Shown here: positions 15,680-28,258 of the stretch, in pieces
How positions within the stretch are numbered: the first letter of the stretch is position 1
Layout: each line of letters opens with the position of its first letter
DNA from: Trichoplax sp. H2
Taxonomy: Eukaryota; Placozoa; Uniplacotomia; Trichoplacea
Length of the DNA stretch: 64,000 nt
Direction: 5' to 3'
Assembly (NCBI GenBank): GCA_003344405.1
Contig: NOWV01000004.1
Span: 1,302,001 to 1,366,000 of the forward strand
The notes under the pieces: generated by a model
Told to the model about the DNA's origin: nothing
Seen by the model: the letters and a program-made list of their open reading frames with translations, nothing else
The model's database searches: none
Position numbers and translations under genes: made by a program

Positions 15680-18600
15680 ATGTCGGCTAGTGGTAAACAG
15701 TGGCTTTCAGAATATGGCTCGGAGTATTCTACAGGTGGCCAAATTGATGGTAAGTTAAGGGAATTTACTAGTCTTGATTATCTAAATGTACATTAATGTA
15801 AATAACTTGCTACCATTGATTCTAAATACTGTAATGTACATTGTACAAGTGTGGATATGTTTGCACCGAAGTGTGCTCGAATCCTACGTACAGTAAGGTG
15901 TATGTCAGAGCCTCAGAGGTATAAATACGCAATCGATCACGTAGTTTCACCCTGGATATTATGCTTCGATTGGGAACTCATTACACGAATAGAGAATATC
16001 AGGATCGAATTCTTCATTTCCAGTTTGGTCATCGCTATGAGACTAGTGTTCTTGGTATACATACGTTGTGGTATACGAGTATGTAACAGTGTGCAGTACA
16101 GTATGTTTGTTGTCTGTGCGCAGATGACTTTTAACCCCGCTATTAAACTACAGCACTACCATGGACTACTAGATGCACCTAGATAGTATATCTAGTAATC
16201 CATGACTCTAATTAACCTGACTCTACTGTACAGTACAAGTGAGACGTAGATGATAACTGGCTTAAATGATGGCGCATTGAACGACAGTATTGATGCCAAT
16301 AACTTTACTATTTACAGTTAGTTAGCCTTTGCACTATATCAAATTTATTGGCATCAATAAGCCGACTTGGCTGTGTTGCGTGATCATACGAAATCTTAAG
16401 ACTCTTAAAATACAGCGTAATCCGTATTCATGCAATAATTTTCGTATGTACGTACAAAATTGAGTAATCATACCGCAAAATCATGGTATCGTAGATTTGT
16501 GATCCGATTTGTGAAATATTTTGTAAAGTCTTAATTAATTGTGAGAGGTAAGATTATTGCATTATTATTACGATCATAAGAGCAGCACCAATATCAGGGA
16601 GATCTTATACTGTACCTGGTAATGCGAATGTATGTATGCAGTGTCCATAACGCTCGTAATGAATGAGCATAAGCTAGAAATTAACTATATGGAAGTTACT
16701 TTCCTGCATTATAGTAGTAATTATCGACATCATGTACTGTCGCAGGTACTTACAGTATGACAGTTCCTGGAACTCTGTAAATAATTGGTATGGTTGACGA
16801 TTGAAATGGACTATTAATAGTATGAAATGCAACTAAAGTGCTTCTGTACGAATTTGTACAATTCAAATCCTACTAATGCTTAAGCATGCTTAGATTGGAA
16901 GGCTCCATATTTTAGGGGCTGTATATTGGATGTTGTGTGGTTGAGAGATTATACTGCGATAGACGATTATCAGTAGACATAATTTGTTCTGATATTGTTT
17001 TTCTACTAATTTGGGAAGAAATGGTATTGGCTCTCATTGAGAGCTGTGCGGATAAATCTGAATCTGTCCGTGCAACGGTTGCTGATTCACTGACTTCTAT
17101 CGGAAAGAAAAAGCCTGCCTTAGTTTTAAATTTCTGCAAGGTCTTCCTAGAGAAAAGGACCAAGGTAATAGGTGTTACCTCATGATTGTGCAGTAGGTAC
17201 TATTATGAAGATGAAGCAACTGAAACTGTTACTGTATGACTTAAAATACTATATTGTTGTAGCTTCCAGTTATTTAAATACACATCGGTATCTCTAAGGA
17301 ATGCATACAAAAATAGTTACATCTGTTCATATAAATAGTGTTTGCGTTTTGTAAGGCTGTTACACTTATAACTCTTCTCAACACAATATCGCATAAAACA
17401 GCGTAAGAACTTGGCTAATACTATTTTGTAAATGGTAACATTTTTAGTTAGATAAAGGTCATCGAGTTTTACTCTTGGGAGTTATTAAAAGAATTGTTAC
17501 CGAAACTATCGATACTTTACCATCCCAAGTAGGATGTGACTTAGTTCGGTTGGCCTCGTCTGAAATGACTGCATCAAAGGTAAAACTGGTATCAGTTCTT
17601 AAATACTGTATATATTACGGTCAGTGTGCGTATCGGGGATAAGTCCACTATATACTATCATTACTGAAAGGGCACATAGCGATACTACAGTACTAATTTC
17701 GGATTTATTGTTACTAAAACTGTAACAATATCATAATTCTATTTTATGTATGAATCTTAAATAGGAAGTCATTGTTGATTGGCAAACTGCAGCTTCCGAG
17801 GTTCTCGTTGCTTTAGGTAGTAGATTTGCTAAGGAAGTTATTACAAGTTTATTAGATAAGTTTGGAGCTGGAGCTATTCCACATTATTTTGTTGTTCAAA
17901 CCCTGGCTAATCTAGCATCAAAGAATGGTAATATAATTAAATTCTAATAAATTTTAGTTACAGTAGTTTTAAAGCTTCAGTCCTATACTTAACAATGGTG
18001 CTCTTTTAATATAGCTTATTGCGTCGTTCCTCACTTGAAAGATACTTTTGGAAGATTGTTGCCTATGCTGGGGATGGCAAAATCAGATAATATGAAGTAT
18101 ATATTCTCTTATGGTAAGAAGTTATCTTTGCTTCGCTTTGTGCTCTGGGTATAATATTGATAATGATATCTATTGACGTAGCTCACATGGCTCGCTTGTT
18201 CATATGATTTTGATATTTAAATATAGAATATCTTTTATTTTATGTGTTTCTATCCCGTAGCTCTCAATCGATTTTGTGAGAGCATTTCAGAATACGTAGC
18301 CAATATTGATAAAGCTCCTGATAAAAAGATATCTTCCGGTATGTACTTTGGTGAGGTTTCGGCGGGTTACGATGTTCTATTTGGCGTATGGTTACAGTCC
18401 AAAGATTCGCGGGTAAGAGACTATAGTTCCAATTTATCGTTGATTTAAACGACCGAAATCATATAATGATATTATTAATTGTAGCTTCGTTCGGTCGTTG
18501 CCGAAGCGATTGGACAGATGGCACTTATTTTGCCGCGAGATAAAATCGAAGAGCAATCAACAAAATTAATATCTGTTATTGTGTCATTATACCGGAAACA

Positions 18601-21600
18601 TAGCCCAAATGATCACTTATTAATTACAGAGGTAATTCTTAAAATAATACTATGTTTTCTATTTCGCTCAGTGATAAATTTTGGATGATCTCATTACAAG
18701 AAACTTCAGAAGTTGTACTTTAATGTGAAAGGATAGTGAATTCTGTGAGTTGTTATTATCATTCTAATCATGCTATTGGTAGTGTCTCTGCAATGTATTA
18801 GCTGCTCATTTGCAAGTTGGATGTCAGATAGCGGATTCGTTAGCAGATAATGTTATGGCAACATTACATAATCAGGTAAATATTACTTATTATATGGACG
18901 ATTTTTAGCGCGATCATTATTCTCTTTTATTGATTTTAAATTTTACAATCCTTAGGCATGTGCATTTGCTGATTTTGGTAGCACTAGTTCTATTAAAAAT
19001 CATAATGAAGTACTAAGGTGCTTTGCTGTCATTGGTAAGCATAGGCATTATTTTACTTTACGTTAAATATTACCTTAGTAACTATTGCACAAGGGTATAT
19101 CTTCGCTATTAAGATTTCCACGGCTTCTTCTTCAGGTCCTATTACTTCCAATCGTTTAATACAATTTTTATTGAACAAATTGGAAAATCCTAATGATAAG
19201 ATCAGAATCGGAACGCTTAACATCTTGAAACATATTATTAATGCATCTGGTAATAGCTGACACTCAATGATAGAAATTTGAGAGCATTTCGTCTTTATTC
19301 TGCAGTCTAGGGTGAAATTTTAATCTGCAAATTTGTATTCACTGTAGGTATTCCACAAGATAAAATGGCACTAATCATTAGTGGTCTTAAAATTTTGTTA
19401 AATGAAACGAACAATAAGGTGGCAAAGAAAATTATTACCGTAAAATTTTTTTTGATTATTTACTTTTACTTTCTATTTATACTGTAGGTTAAGCAGACAC
19501 TTGCACAAGTGATCAGTGCAATGGCTCATCATGAATATTTACATTTGGAGGGTGGTCAGCTTCTGGTTGAATTCATTGTTAGGCAGTGCGCGCTAACAGA
19601 CAATCTACAGGTACACTTTAATACTTGTCTGTCTAATACTGTTATACTTCACAATTTATCAATTTTTATTTCAATAAGGCACTATTTGATGATTTTGATA
19701 TAATTTCTTTACAGTGCTGTCTTTCTATCTGTAGTAATAAATCCTAAATATGCGTGTATCTTAATTGGTATTTTTATTGTTCTAAAAATTCGTCCAATCA
19801 ATTATATGAATTACAGAAGACTACTAAACCGGACTCTGAAGTTTCCAACGCCTTTCTACGAGTAATGTGTGGAAATGTTCTACAGTTAGTAACCACAACT
19901 GTGGCTCACATGCAAAACGTAAGTATTTGGATGCGAAATTTTTTGTATCACTATGGATTTTATTACAATAATTTACCAAATTGTTAAAGTAAATTTGGTG
20001 ATTTTAGGTTTTATGGCCCACCCTAATAGAATTTATTGTTCCAATGAAGTATAATAATGCTGCCGGTGTTATTTGTCGTAGCGCGGCATTTTTAGCTAAC
20101 AAAAAACAATCGGAGGAATCAAGTGATTATTACCTTGATTACGCATGTCAAGGTGGAACTTTATTTTCGTTTAATTAAATTTCAGTGTTATGATTTATTT
20201 TCAGCTATATCTTGGCTGACAATATAATACGAGTATATGTATGGACTCCTGGATACACCGTATATCTAAATGTTCATGGCTGTTGTATTACATATTATGA
20301 AGCAATATAATTAATCTATTTAATGAACCATGTTGTATTGCTACCGTACCCTAGTTTAGCTGAGCTTAAATCGCAATATACAAGGCTATAAAATAGTTCG
20401 AAATAGAATAGCTGTAATTTTAAGCTTTAGTAAATTATATATTTTACGCAGAATACAGTATACCCAATTACACATTTGTTAATACCATTTAAATAATAAC
20501 TGTTGGTACTTTTTATTATCTAATTTTAGTAAATCTACCAAAGCCTGTCGCTTTATTGGCTAGATTATTAGTAAGTTTTAGTATTTATAATTATTAAATT
20601 TGTAATATCAAAATTTTTAATCATTGCTGAGAATTAATGTGCCGTACAATATCGTTGAAACTTGGCTTTATTATCAAGGTTTTGGCTGGATTACCAAAAC
20701 GGTCATATGGTCAAGGATTACACGTGCTAAATTTTTTGCTTGCGATGTCGAGCAATATTAACGAGGCCTTTGCAGATATGTGGGATAGCGTACTCCCAAG
20801 AATGATTACATACTTGGAAGGTATAAGATATCACAGTTTGATAATTACTGTTGTATACTAGTTTGGATAGTTGTTGGTTAACAGATTGTATCACTTTAGA
20901 ACATTCAGCTGGAGATGACTGGAATCAGAAAGCTTGGGAAGATCTTGTGTTGAAGGTAATAAAATAAACAAGTTAAATTAAGCTCTCCAGTTAACTTATA
21001 CCTGACTCTAGATATAAACTAAAATAAATAATTATGGACTTTTTTTGTTTTTGATTTATTAGTTACTAACAAAATCTTTGGAGGAAGTGGAAGATGAAAA
21101 TTGGACTTGTGAGTTAGGCTCAGAAATGAGTTCACAAATAGTCATGTATGAGAATTTTCCTGAAGAAAAGGCTAGTAAAGTAATATTAAAATCATATTAT
21201 TCAGTAGTACAATATTACCGGCGTGATAAAAGCATTTTTTTGTCTTATAAAACAATGAAGATACTGTGATCTGATTAAATTTTAACAAGAGTGCAAATCT
21301 AATATCAAATTAATTTTATTTGTTTATAGAATTTTCTGTATAAGTGTATAGGAGTAATTCTTCGTAAAACAACCAACAAAGCTTATGTAGAGAAGCAGTT
21401 AAACATTATGTTTTCTAGTGTTAATCATACTAATCAAACAGAAAGAGAGGTATGTTCTATAGGAACTTCTTGCGTGCTGCACCTAATTTGCAGTATACTA
21501 AGGATTGACAGTATATTTTCTGAATCCATTATTATAGGGCTGTGCAATGGGAATGGGATTTGCATCGTATGCCCACTTAGATGCAGTTTTACAAAAGCTT

Positions 21601-24600
21601 GAAGATGTGCCTAAACGTGAAATGGTCAGAAAGTCCACCGGTTTTATGGGCTTTATGAAAGTGCGGATTCTAATGCGCTGGCATTTAAGATAGAATATTA
21701 TTAGTTCAGCGTAGTCTTGACAGATGGATTTGAAAGTACTTTATTGTCACTTTGTAGGATAAGTCTGAAGCTGATGTAGAAAGGATAAAAAGTACTCTCA
21801 TACTTAGTTACGGTTACGTAACCTATTATTCTCCAGTAAAGTAAGTTCTTAATACCTTAAAGATACTTTGTTACTGTACTATTGCGTGCTAGTAACTATG
21901 ATTAACCCGATTTATATACGTATGTTATAGTCTGATAACATCAAGAATTGAAGTAAATATACTTCGAGTGATTAATCCTCAGTTTGGAAATGTAAAGGTA
22001 ATAAACGTCGTTGACCATCTATTTTTATTGTTCTATAAGATCTGTAGTGCTACAGCACCAGTTACAGCTCGTACTTTCATTCCATTTCTTCCTAATAAAG
22101 TTAAGTTTAATTTTGACTATTTTCAGGATTCCACCGTAAAACAGAATCTCATTCGATCAGTAGCATTAATTGGCCATGCTTTACACAAAGATCATCTAAA
22201 ATTTAGTTTTACATTTAATAAAAGAGATGATCTTATAACACATATGCTGGTAATTCGATTGATGTGATTATATTACATAGAAATCTTTTACTCGTTTAAA
22301 TATAGCTTACGGTTTTGAATCTATAGAACTACATCAAAGCCGAGCATGGAACTGCCATATCAACGGAAACAAGGAGTCTTGCTATGGATGCTTGCACAAC
22401 CTTAATGTATCCAAGTTTTATCTGTACTCTAGTTTCGGTTTTTAAACTTTAGTGTTTAAAGTTTTACGTTTCCGTTAGCCAATTCACCTTAACATAAAAA
22501 AATATTTAGTAAACTTGAACCGAATCTTGACGAGAGTCTTATAGGGACTTTGGTGAAAATTTGTGCTAAGAGCATTTATTGTGTCAACACCTTGGACAAT
22601 GTAAGAACATTGGAACTATCTTTAATATATAAAATATAGAGACCAATAAAACAAATTCTCATACAATAATAGGCAGAAGAACTGGCGGAAAAAACACTAA
22701 GGAGTTTTAACTTGATGTTATGCGAAATTTTGGAAAACGGAAGTCCCTCAAATGATTTCTTTATGCTTTATAAAGTACATAAGAAAATCTATAGTCCAGT
22801 TAGTTATGACTTGATTATATTGTTAATATCAAAATTCATAAACGATTTTACAGCACTTGGAGAATTGGATATATTCTAGTCACGAAAGGGAGAGGGACAG
22901 ATCCCTTCAATCTTTGGCTGCAATTCTTGAATGGTATTTGGAACATGCAGAGTCGGAAAACAAAGATGTAACTGTCGTGATAAATAAATATTCTCACTGA
23001 GAATTTGTATCAGTTATTTATCATCTACCCTTTACTACTTTATTTCTGAGATGATTGCAGGTTACATGTAACGTATTTTCCCCTGTAACCATCCCATTAT
23101 TATTGCTTAGGGTTCATCTAAAAAATTTGGAGCTGTCATAGCACGCTTGGCCCCTCGCGTGGCCGACCCGCTTGCGTCTGTTAGAGAATCCACTATTACA
23201 TGTACACAACTGATATTCCGCATCGAAATGCAATTTCAAGGTTTGATATATTACTTACCCGGTTTTAATTAGTTTTTGTATGATCCCGTCATTAGAGTAC
23301 AAATTGAAAGGGTTTGTGAATTCTGTTTTAACAACGTTTCAGCAATTGGCAACGATGAATTGGTTGATGCAATGGATTTATTAATAGAGAGATGTAGAAA
23401 GGAAGAATCAACTGTCATTACCTCGGTAGTAAATGACTACGGCAAGGTAATGGATCTATAACAAGAGTTTCATGATCGCTGCGTGAGCATGAAGTTAAAC
23501 TGCAAATTTTAATGTTTAATAGTACTATTTTTATGTATCATTACCAGATATTAGCTAAGAAGATTCGTGAAGTTGAATTAGTAGAATTCATCTATTTGTT
23601 GTTGGATGGTCTGGTAGATTGTCAGTTACAGAGTGCAGTAGGTACTAGTGCGATCATTAATGCTGTTCTTCGATCCAGAGCTGGAGGCTTAAGAGAAGAG
23701 GTAAAATAATTTTTAGCTATATAGAAGCATTATGAATTATCAATATATATGAGAGTATTAATTTGTTGATTGGAAGATGTGAGGCGTGAAAGTAGTGGTT
23801 GATTTTCACAAGTTCTTTATTGTTGTATGCCAAGGTTCCAAAACTGATTCAGAAACTGCGTGAAAAACTAGAAGAAATTGATGATGATAAATGTATTAAA
23901 GGAGTTCGTAAATCATTCCGAGTTTTGGCATCTTACCATTTATTACCAGTTTTAGATGTTTTGCTCAACTTCAAGTTGCCTTATGATCGGTATACTATTT
24001 TATTTAGGAATTGTTTTTACTTAATAGATCTAAATGCTACAGTAATATTTTCTATAATATCGATGTAACTGCAGTAATATGATATGTACATCGCTTTTAA
24101 AAATAGTTATGTAGTTGGGCTTTGGAAGACCTTGGCTGAAGAAGAGGAGATGTTAGGTAGCGTCTGTTCTCATTTTATGGATTTACTCAAAAAAAGCTTT
24201 CCTTTTCAAGAGCAAGGGCGAAAGGAAATAATTAAAATTGCCACTGAACAACCTATTGCTGTAAGTCTTGGATACACTGTGCTTAGAACTTCTAATTTCG
24301 AATCCTATATGTCTGTGTTAGAGAAATTAACAGCATAACGTTAATAATTGTATATTCAGATTGCTTGCGGTTTTAATGAGCTATTCAAAGTGCCGACTGC
24401 TGTATCCATTGCAAAGCGGGACTATCCCCAGTTATTTTCAACTTTGTTACTGCGAATTGGCACTTGCATAAAAGTTCAACAAGTAAAAGAGAAAAGCTCT
24501 AAAGCACATGGAGTTAGTCCCATGCGGTATGATTATAATTGGCTACAATATTTCTAACATGTTTTTGCCAAATTATTTAAATTTTCCGTTTTGCAAATAC

Positions 24601-26553
24601 TTATTATTATACTGAGATGCAACATATCCTAATCAGATAATTTGAATGTTGATGATATTGATACAGGACAGCGATATCGGCTTTTCAAGGTTTTCTTACA
24701 TTATCAGAAGAATTTGAGGTTCTTGATGAAATTGACAAAGAGGACGGCTGGGATAAAATACGTCATGATAAAGCATATTCGGATGCTATTGTGGCTATAA
24801 CTAGGTCGTTAATTTAAGAACCTAGACTAGCATTACCGATTTTTTACTGATAAAGCTGTTTTTACTCTAGTGCTTTATGTAAATCCATATTACTAAGACC
24901 ACATATCGCCAAGGTAATAGCATACTTGATGCCAGCATTGAACGGACCTTATGACAATCAAAGGTTAATTGTGGCAGCTTTTTTCGCTGAGGTATGATAC
25001 TGTGATTACATGTAGTTCTGTAGTAGAGATTGTGCATAAAGTCTGTTGTACTTCGGATTAATTATGTAACTTGATCATTAACGATATTGAATAGATTATA
25101 AATCAACGTTGTTTGGGAGAGCTTGGGCAGGCTGATATTATTATAAATTGTTTACTAAGCCGGCTGGTAGATGACAACTTAAAAGTTCGCATGTTTTGTG
25201 TTCGCGGTTTGGGTAATGTAGCCAGCGTTGGAAGGGAGCACGTACGAATACTTTATTTCTGTATTTAGTAAACAATTTTACTAGATTATTGACGCTATTT
25301 GAAATGCGTATATGTTTGAAATATCTATTTTCCAGTTCAATGCATACTCTACCACTGTTCTTTCCGCGTTGATGTCTGGTATTGACGAAAAAGACGACTC
25401 TGACTGCGATATAACTCTCGAAGCTATGTCTGGACTTAGTAGAATAATTGCTGAACTTGATGAAACTCATGTTAGATCGATACTAATTAATATCTCATTA
25501 AAGATTCGGCCATGTTTTGAGAAGGTAATTTGGAAAAGTTCATATAAAACGTGTTCATGATATTGCGTAACTATGTAGTATCGTAATTTCTTGGAACTTC
25601 AGAGCGAAGAAAAAGTCAGAGCGAGAGCATTTACGCTATTTGGCCATTTGTCGAAATTTGGTGGTGGTCCTTCAAAAGTACCGTTTCTGGAACAAATTCA
25701 AGCCAATATGGTGTCACTATTGTTACATCTAAATGAGAATGAAGCTAGTGTGGTCAAGGTTGTACTATTTATTTATTATCATTTGTTATATTCCATGTTA
25801 TTGGACATCGCACAGCATACTAAGATTTTACACTGCTTAATTTGCAGGCGTGTAAATTTACATTAAGAAGTATTGGACCACTGCTTAACAATTCTGAGAT
25901 TGACTATATGTTTCAGAAGTATCTATTAGATGACGCAACTTTGTATTATGGAGAATTTTTAAATAATTTGACACGTTTACTGGTAATATTTACAAGCTAT
26001 ATTACAACACACTGTATATATATATTTCTTAAATTCGGATTATTTTCAATTAACCTTCTTGATAGAAAATTTCGTCCTATGCTTTTTATATGACAATGTA
26101 AAACTGTTATACAGATCTCGGAATACAAAGAAAAAACAAGCCTTTACGTAACTGGAGCAACCAGATTTTTTAAAAGTGAATGGGAAGAGATAAGAGCTAA
26201 TGCAGCCACTTTGATTGGTATAGAAATTTTAGTGTAGAATATACATAAAAGCGTTGAATGGTTAAGCTTGCTAAAAATGTATAGTATTGCATGTTTATTC
26301 ATACGTAATAAAATACTCTGTTGCAGGTTATTATTTGGGTAACTTACCTAATGAACTTCGTGAGACTATCTCTAAGGAACATGTTTGCAACGGTGACTAT
26401 TAATTACTGATGTATGATATCTGTTTTCGATGTTCACGTTGCATTTTTAATTCTTAATTTTCTCTTACAGCTTTGAAAATGCTTCTTAAAGATACTTCCC
26501 CTATGGTAAGATCTGGATGTGCTACGGCGACAAGTTTATTGTATGAATATTAA
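15680..26553 (+). CDS. MROH1: Maestro heat-like repeat-containing protein family member 1
   Basis: Giant HEAT-repeat protein. In Dictyostelium and mammals Mroh1/HEATR7A associates with late endosomes and lysosomes. Forty-two in-phase exons: 15680-15749, 17019-17164, 17448-17579, 17765-17927, 18015-18113, 18261-18412, 18485-18631, 18783-18875, 18956-19034, 19136-19249, 19348-19418, 19488-19610, 19817-19918, 20008-20152, 20530-20570, 20679-20820, 20900-20955, 21063-21179, 21330-21449, 21538-21660, 21758-21840, 21931-21997, 22127-22249, 22327-22406, 22510-22600, 22673-22774, 22854-22967, 23111-23240, 23298-23446, 23548-23700, 23835-23989, 24107-24260, 24360-24526, 24667-24804, 24871-24991, 25095-25241, 25336-25524, 25603-25758, 25848-25982, 26115-26217, 26327-26392, 26471-26553. 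They sum to 1646 aa (human 1641). Anchors shared with human: QVISAMAHH, SYDVLF-like GYDVLFGVWLQS, CRSAAFLA, SLKIRPCFEK, RLFGHL-like TLFGHLSK and YGEFLNNL. No frameshift or internal stop is needed. Confidence 0.96.
15750..17018 (+). other. MROH1 intron 1 (1.27 kb)
   Basis: Much longer than the other introns of this gene, which are mostly 70-300 bp. It carries scattered CAGTACAGTA-type words near 15890, 16093 and 16228, outliers of the upstream array. A 111-codon open frame at 15851-16186 shows no recognisable protein features and is not called. Confidence 0.6.
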
Positions 26554-27405
26554 GGATGAAGGAATTTAACAAATCTCTAATGAAACTGATAATAATTAAT
26601 TGTATATGTGGCTTTTTGAATCAGTTGTATGTTCTGTACTCTATTAAAATTCTATTATGTTTCACCTTCTGATCCTTGGTACACTATTCTAAAGTAAAAG
26701 TATTAGCTTTTTCCTGAATGGAATTCCTTCACGCTATTGAATGTAAAGTTAGATTAATTCGAGATATAAATTACTATGATTATATTTTTATTCTTAGTAT
26801 AGTCTATAAAATTAAATTAGTAAGCAATAACTGCTACTTCTTATAAATTCATGAAATAATGTAATGAGATATAAAGTGTATACTTTCACTTACCATTGGC
26901 GTTGATAGAATTGAATAAGCACCTCATATTTCTTTTGCTATTCAAGTTCATGCACAGTGGGGTGAGTAGTTAATTGCGAATTAACACGATTGTCTTAGAA
27001 ATGTTCTCTGACTTAAATTAGCTAAAACGGGGATTTTCCCGCAAGTGATTTACATTAATAAGACTAGTAGGTGTCTAAGTAGTTTTAATTAGGAATTGAC
27101 GTAAAGTACATTTTGTTTATTTGGATTATATTTCTTTTCCGTAACATTATGTTAAGTGATAAATTTGTAACTTGTGAAATGAAAAAACTATTTTAATGAA
27201 CTATAATCATGAAGTGATGATATAAAAGATTTTATCACAAAAAATTCATTGTTATGTAAGAAATAGCTCTATGATAGGGGCTGAGTGATGAAAAGTTAAT
27301 AATTATATATACACACTCGTATAATGTCAGTGGAATTGGAACTGTGCTGTGTATGATATATGATTTAGTTAATTATATTTAATATACAGTACAGTATATT
27401 ATGCA

Positions 27406-27473
27406 GTATATATGAACGTGACCGGGCAATTTGCAAAATGACCGACTTCGCATACGGTCACGTTCATATATAC
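27406..27473. repeat. 19-bp perfect inverted repeat with 30-bp spacer
   Basis: Left arm GTATATATGAACGTGACCG at 27406-27424 is the exact reverse complement of 27455-27473. The arms contain GTGACCG/CGGTCAC and the spacer carries a further GACCG. It could be a paired protein-binding site, a cruciform, or the relic of a small palindromic element. Confidence 0.9.
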
Positions 27474-27911
27474 AGTATTTTTGGATGGGATTCCATCTGC
27501 CTGTCTGTCCGCTACGGTTGGCCAATTAAATGGCCATTGACCAATGACCATTCTATTGTATTTTTCACGAATGTTATGCTTACTTGAATATCGACTAAGA
27601 TATCCATGATACATGTCATGTCACATACACACATATGTCACCAGGAACCACTAAACCTTCTCCTGCTACACCATTTTTAACTCTATTTACCTTTACAATT
27701 TTGAAAAATCGAAATTTTGATTGAGGGGCATGAAAGTAAGTTAATATGCTAACACTACTTGTACACTGAGTGTACAGTACAGTGATCAATATGGGTCTGA
27801 GGTTAACAATCACTCTTATCCTATTTATACCAGGCATGCGCATACTAGTCAACTCCAGTTGACAAGGCGCGCCATTCTTTAAATTTCCTGCAGCAGTAAA
27901 CAAGTGGTAAA

Positions 27912-27936
27912 TACAGTACAGTACAGTACAGTACTA
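27912..27936. repeat. CAGTA array C upstream of RTTN
   Basis: About five consecutive CAGTA units, the same word as the arrays upstream of GPI, GGCT, MROH1 and OVCA2, here in one orientation. It lies about 320 bp upstream of the proposed RTTN start codon. A weaker copy, GTGTACAGTACAGTG, lies at 27770-27785. Confidence 0.8.
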
Positions 27937-28258
27937 TAGCCTGCACTTGTAGAGTTATAAAAAGGTCCGTGGTACGTACTCGCGTATTCGATATGCTGTA
28001 CAAGCATTTCTGTTTCAATATTTGGAGTCGTGACTATGATGATTTATTTCATTGCGTAGAAATTAGAGTACGTTTAGTTTAGTGCATTTTGCAAATTTAC
28101 TAGTAAGCATTTTGCAGCATGAGAAGTAAGAACAGCTTTAAGTGTTTTTACTAAACTTTGTTCAGGATACAGTATATTGTCCATTGCGTTTACAGTCGCC
28201 ACAAGCCACCATTGAAACAACAGACGACAACCGCTCATTTCCGTTCAACGCCAGTTTC

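Larger units (their letters stand above)
26554..28258. promoter_or_regulatory. MROH1 3' flank and RTTN promoter region
   Basis: A 1.7-kb gap between two genes in the same direction. The first 800 bp are featureless AT-rich sequence. From 27385 onward signals cluster: short TACAG/CAGTA runs (27386-27400, 27763-27783, 27912-27936), a 19-bp perfect inverted repeat (27406-27424 with 27455-27473), and a CCAAT-bearing block at about 27515-27555. Minus-strand frames at 27399-27903 run through these signals and have no family likeness. Confidence 0.45.

Noticed and set aside
15851-16186. 111-codon plus-strand frame in MROH1 intron 1
   Set aside because: No recognisable features; it lies within an intron and overlaps scattered repeat words.
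16912-17163. 83-codon minus-strand frame opposite MROH1 exon 2
   Set aside because: Shadow of a conserved coding exon on the other strand.
23276-23297. MROH1 exon 29 starting earlier, after the TTAG at about 23271
   Set aside because: It breaks codon phase with the preceding exon; the acceptor before 23298 keeps frame.
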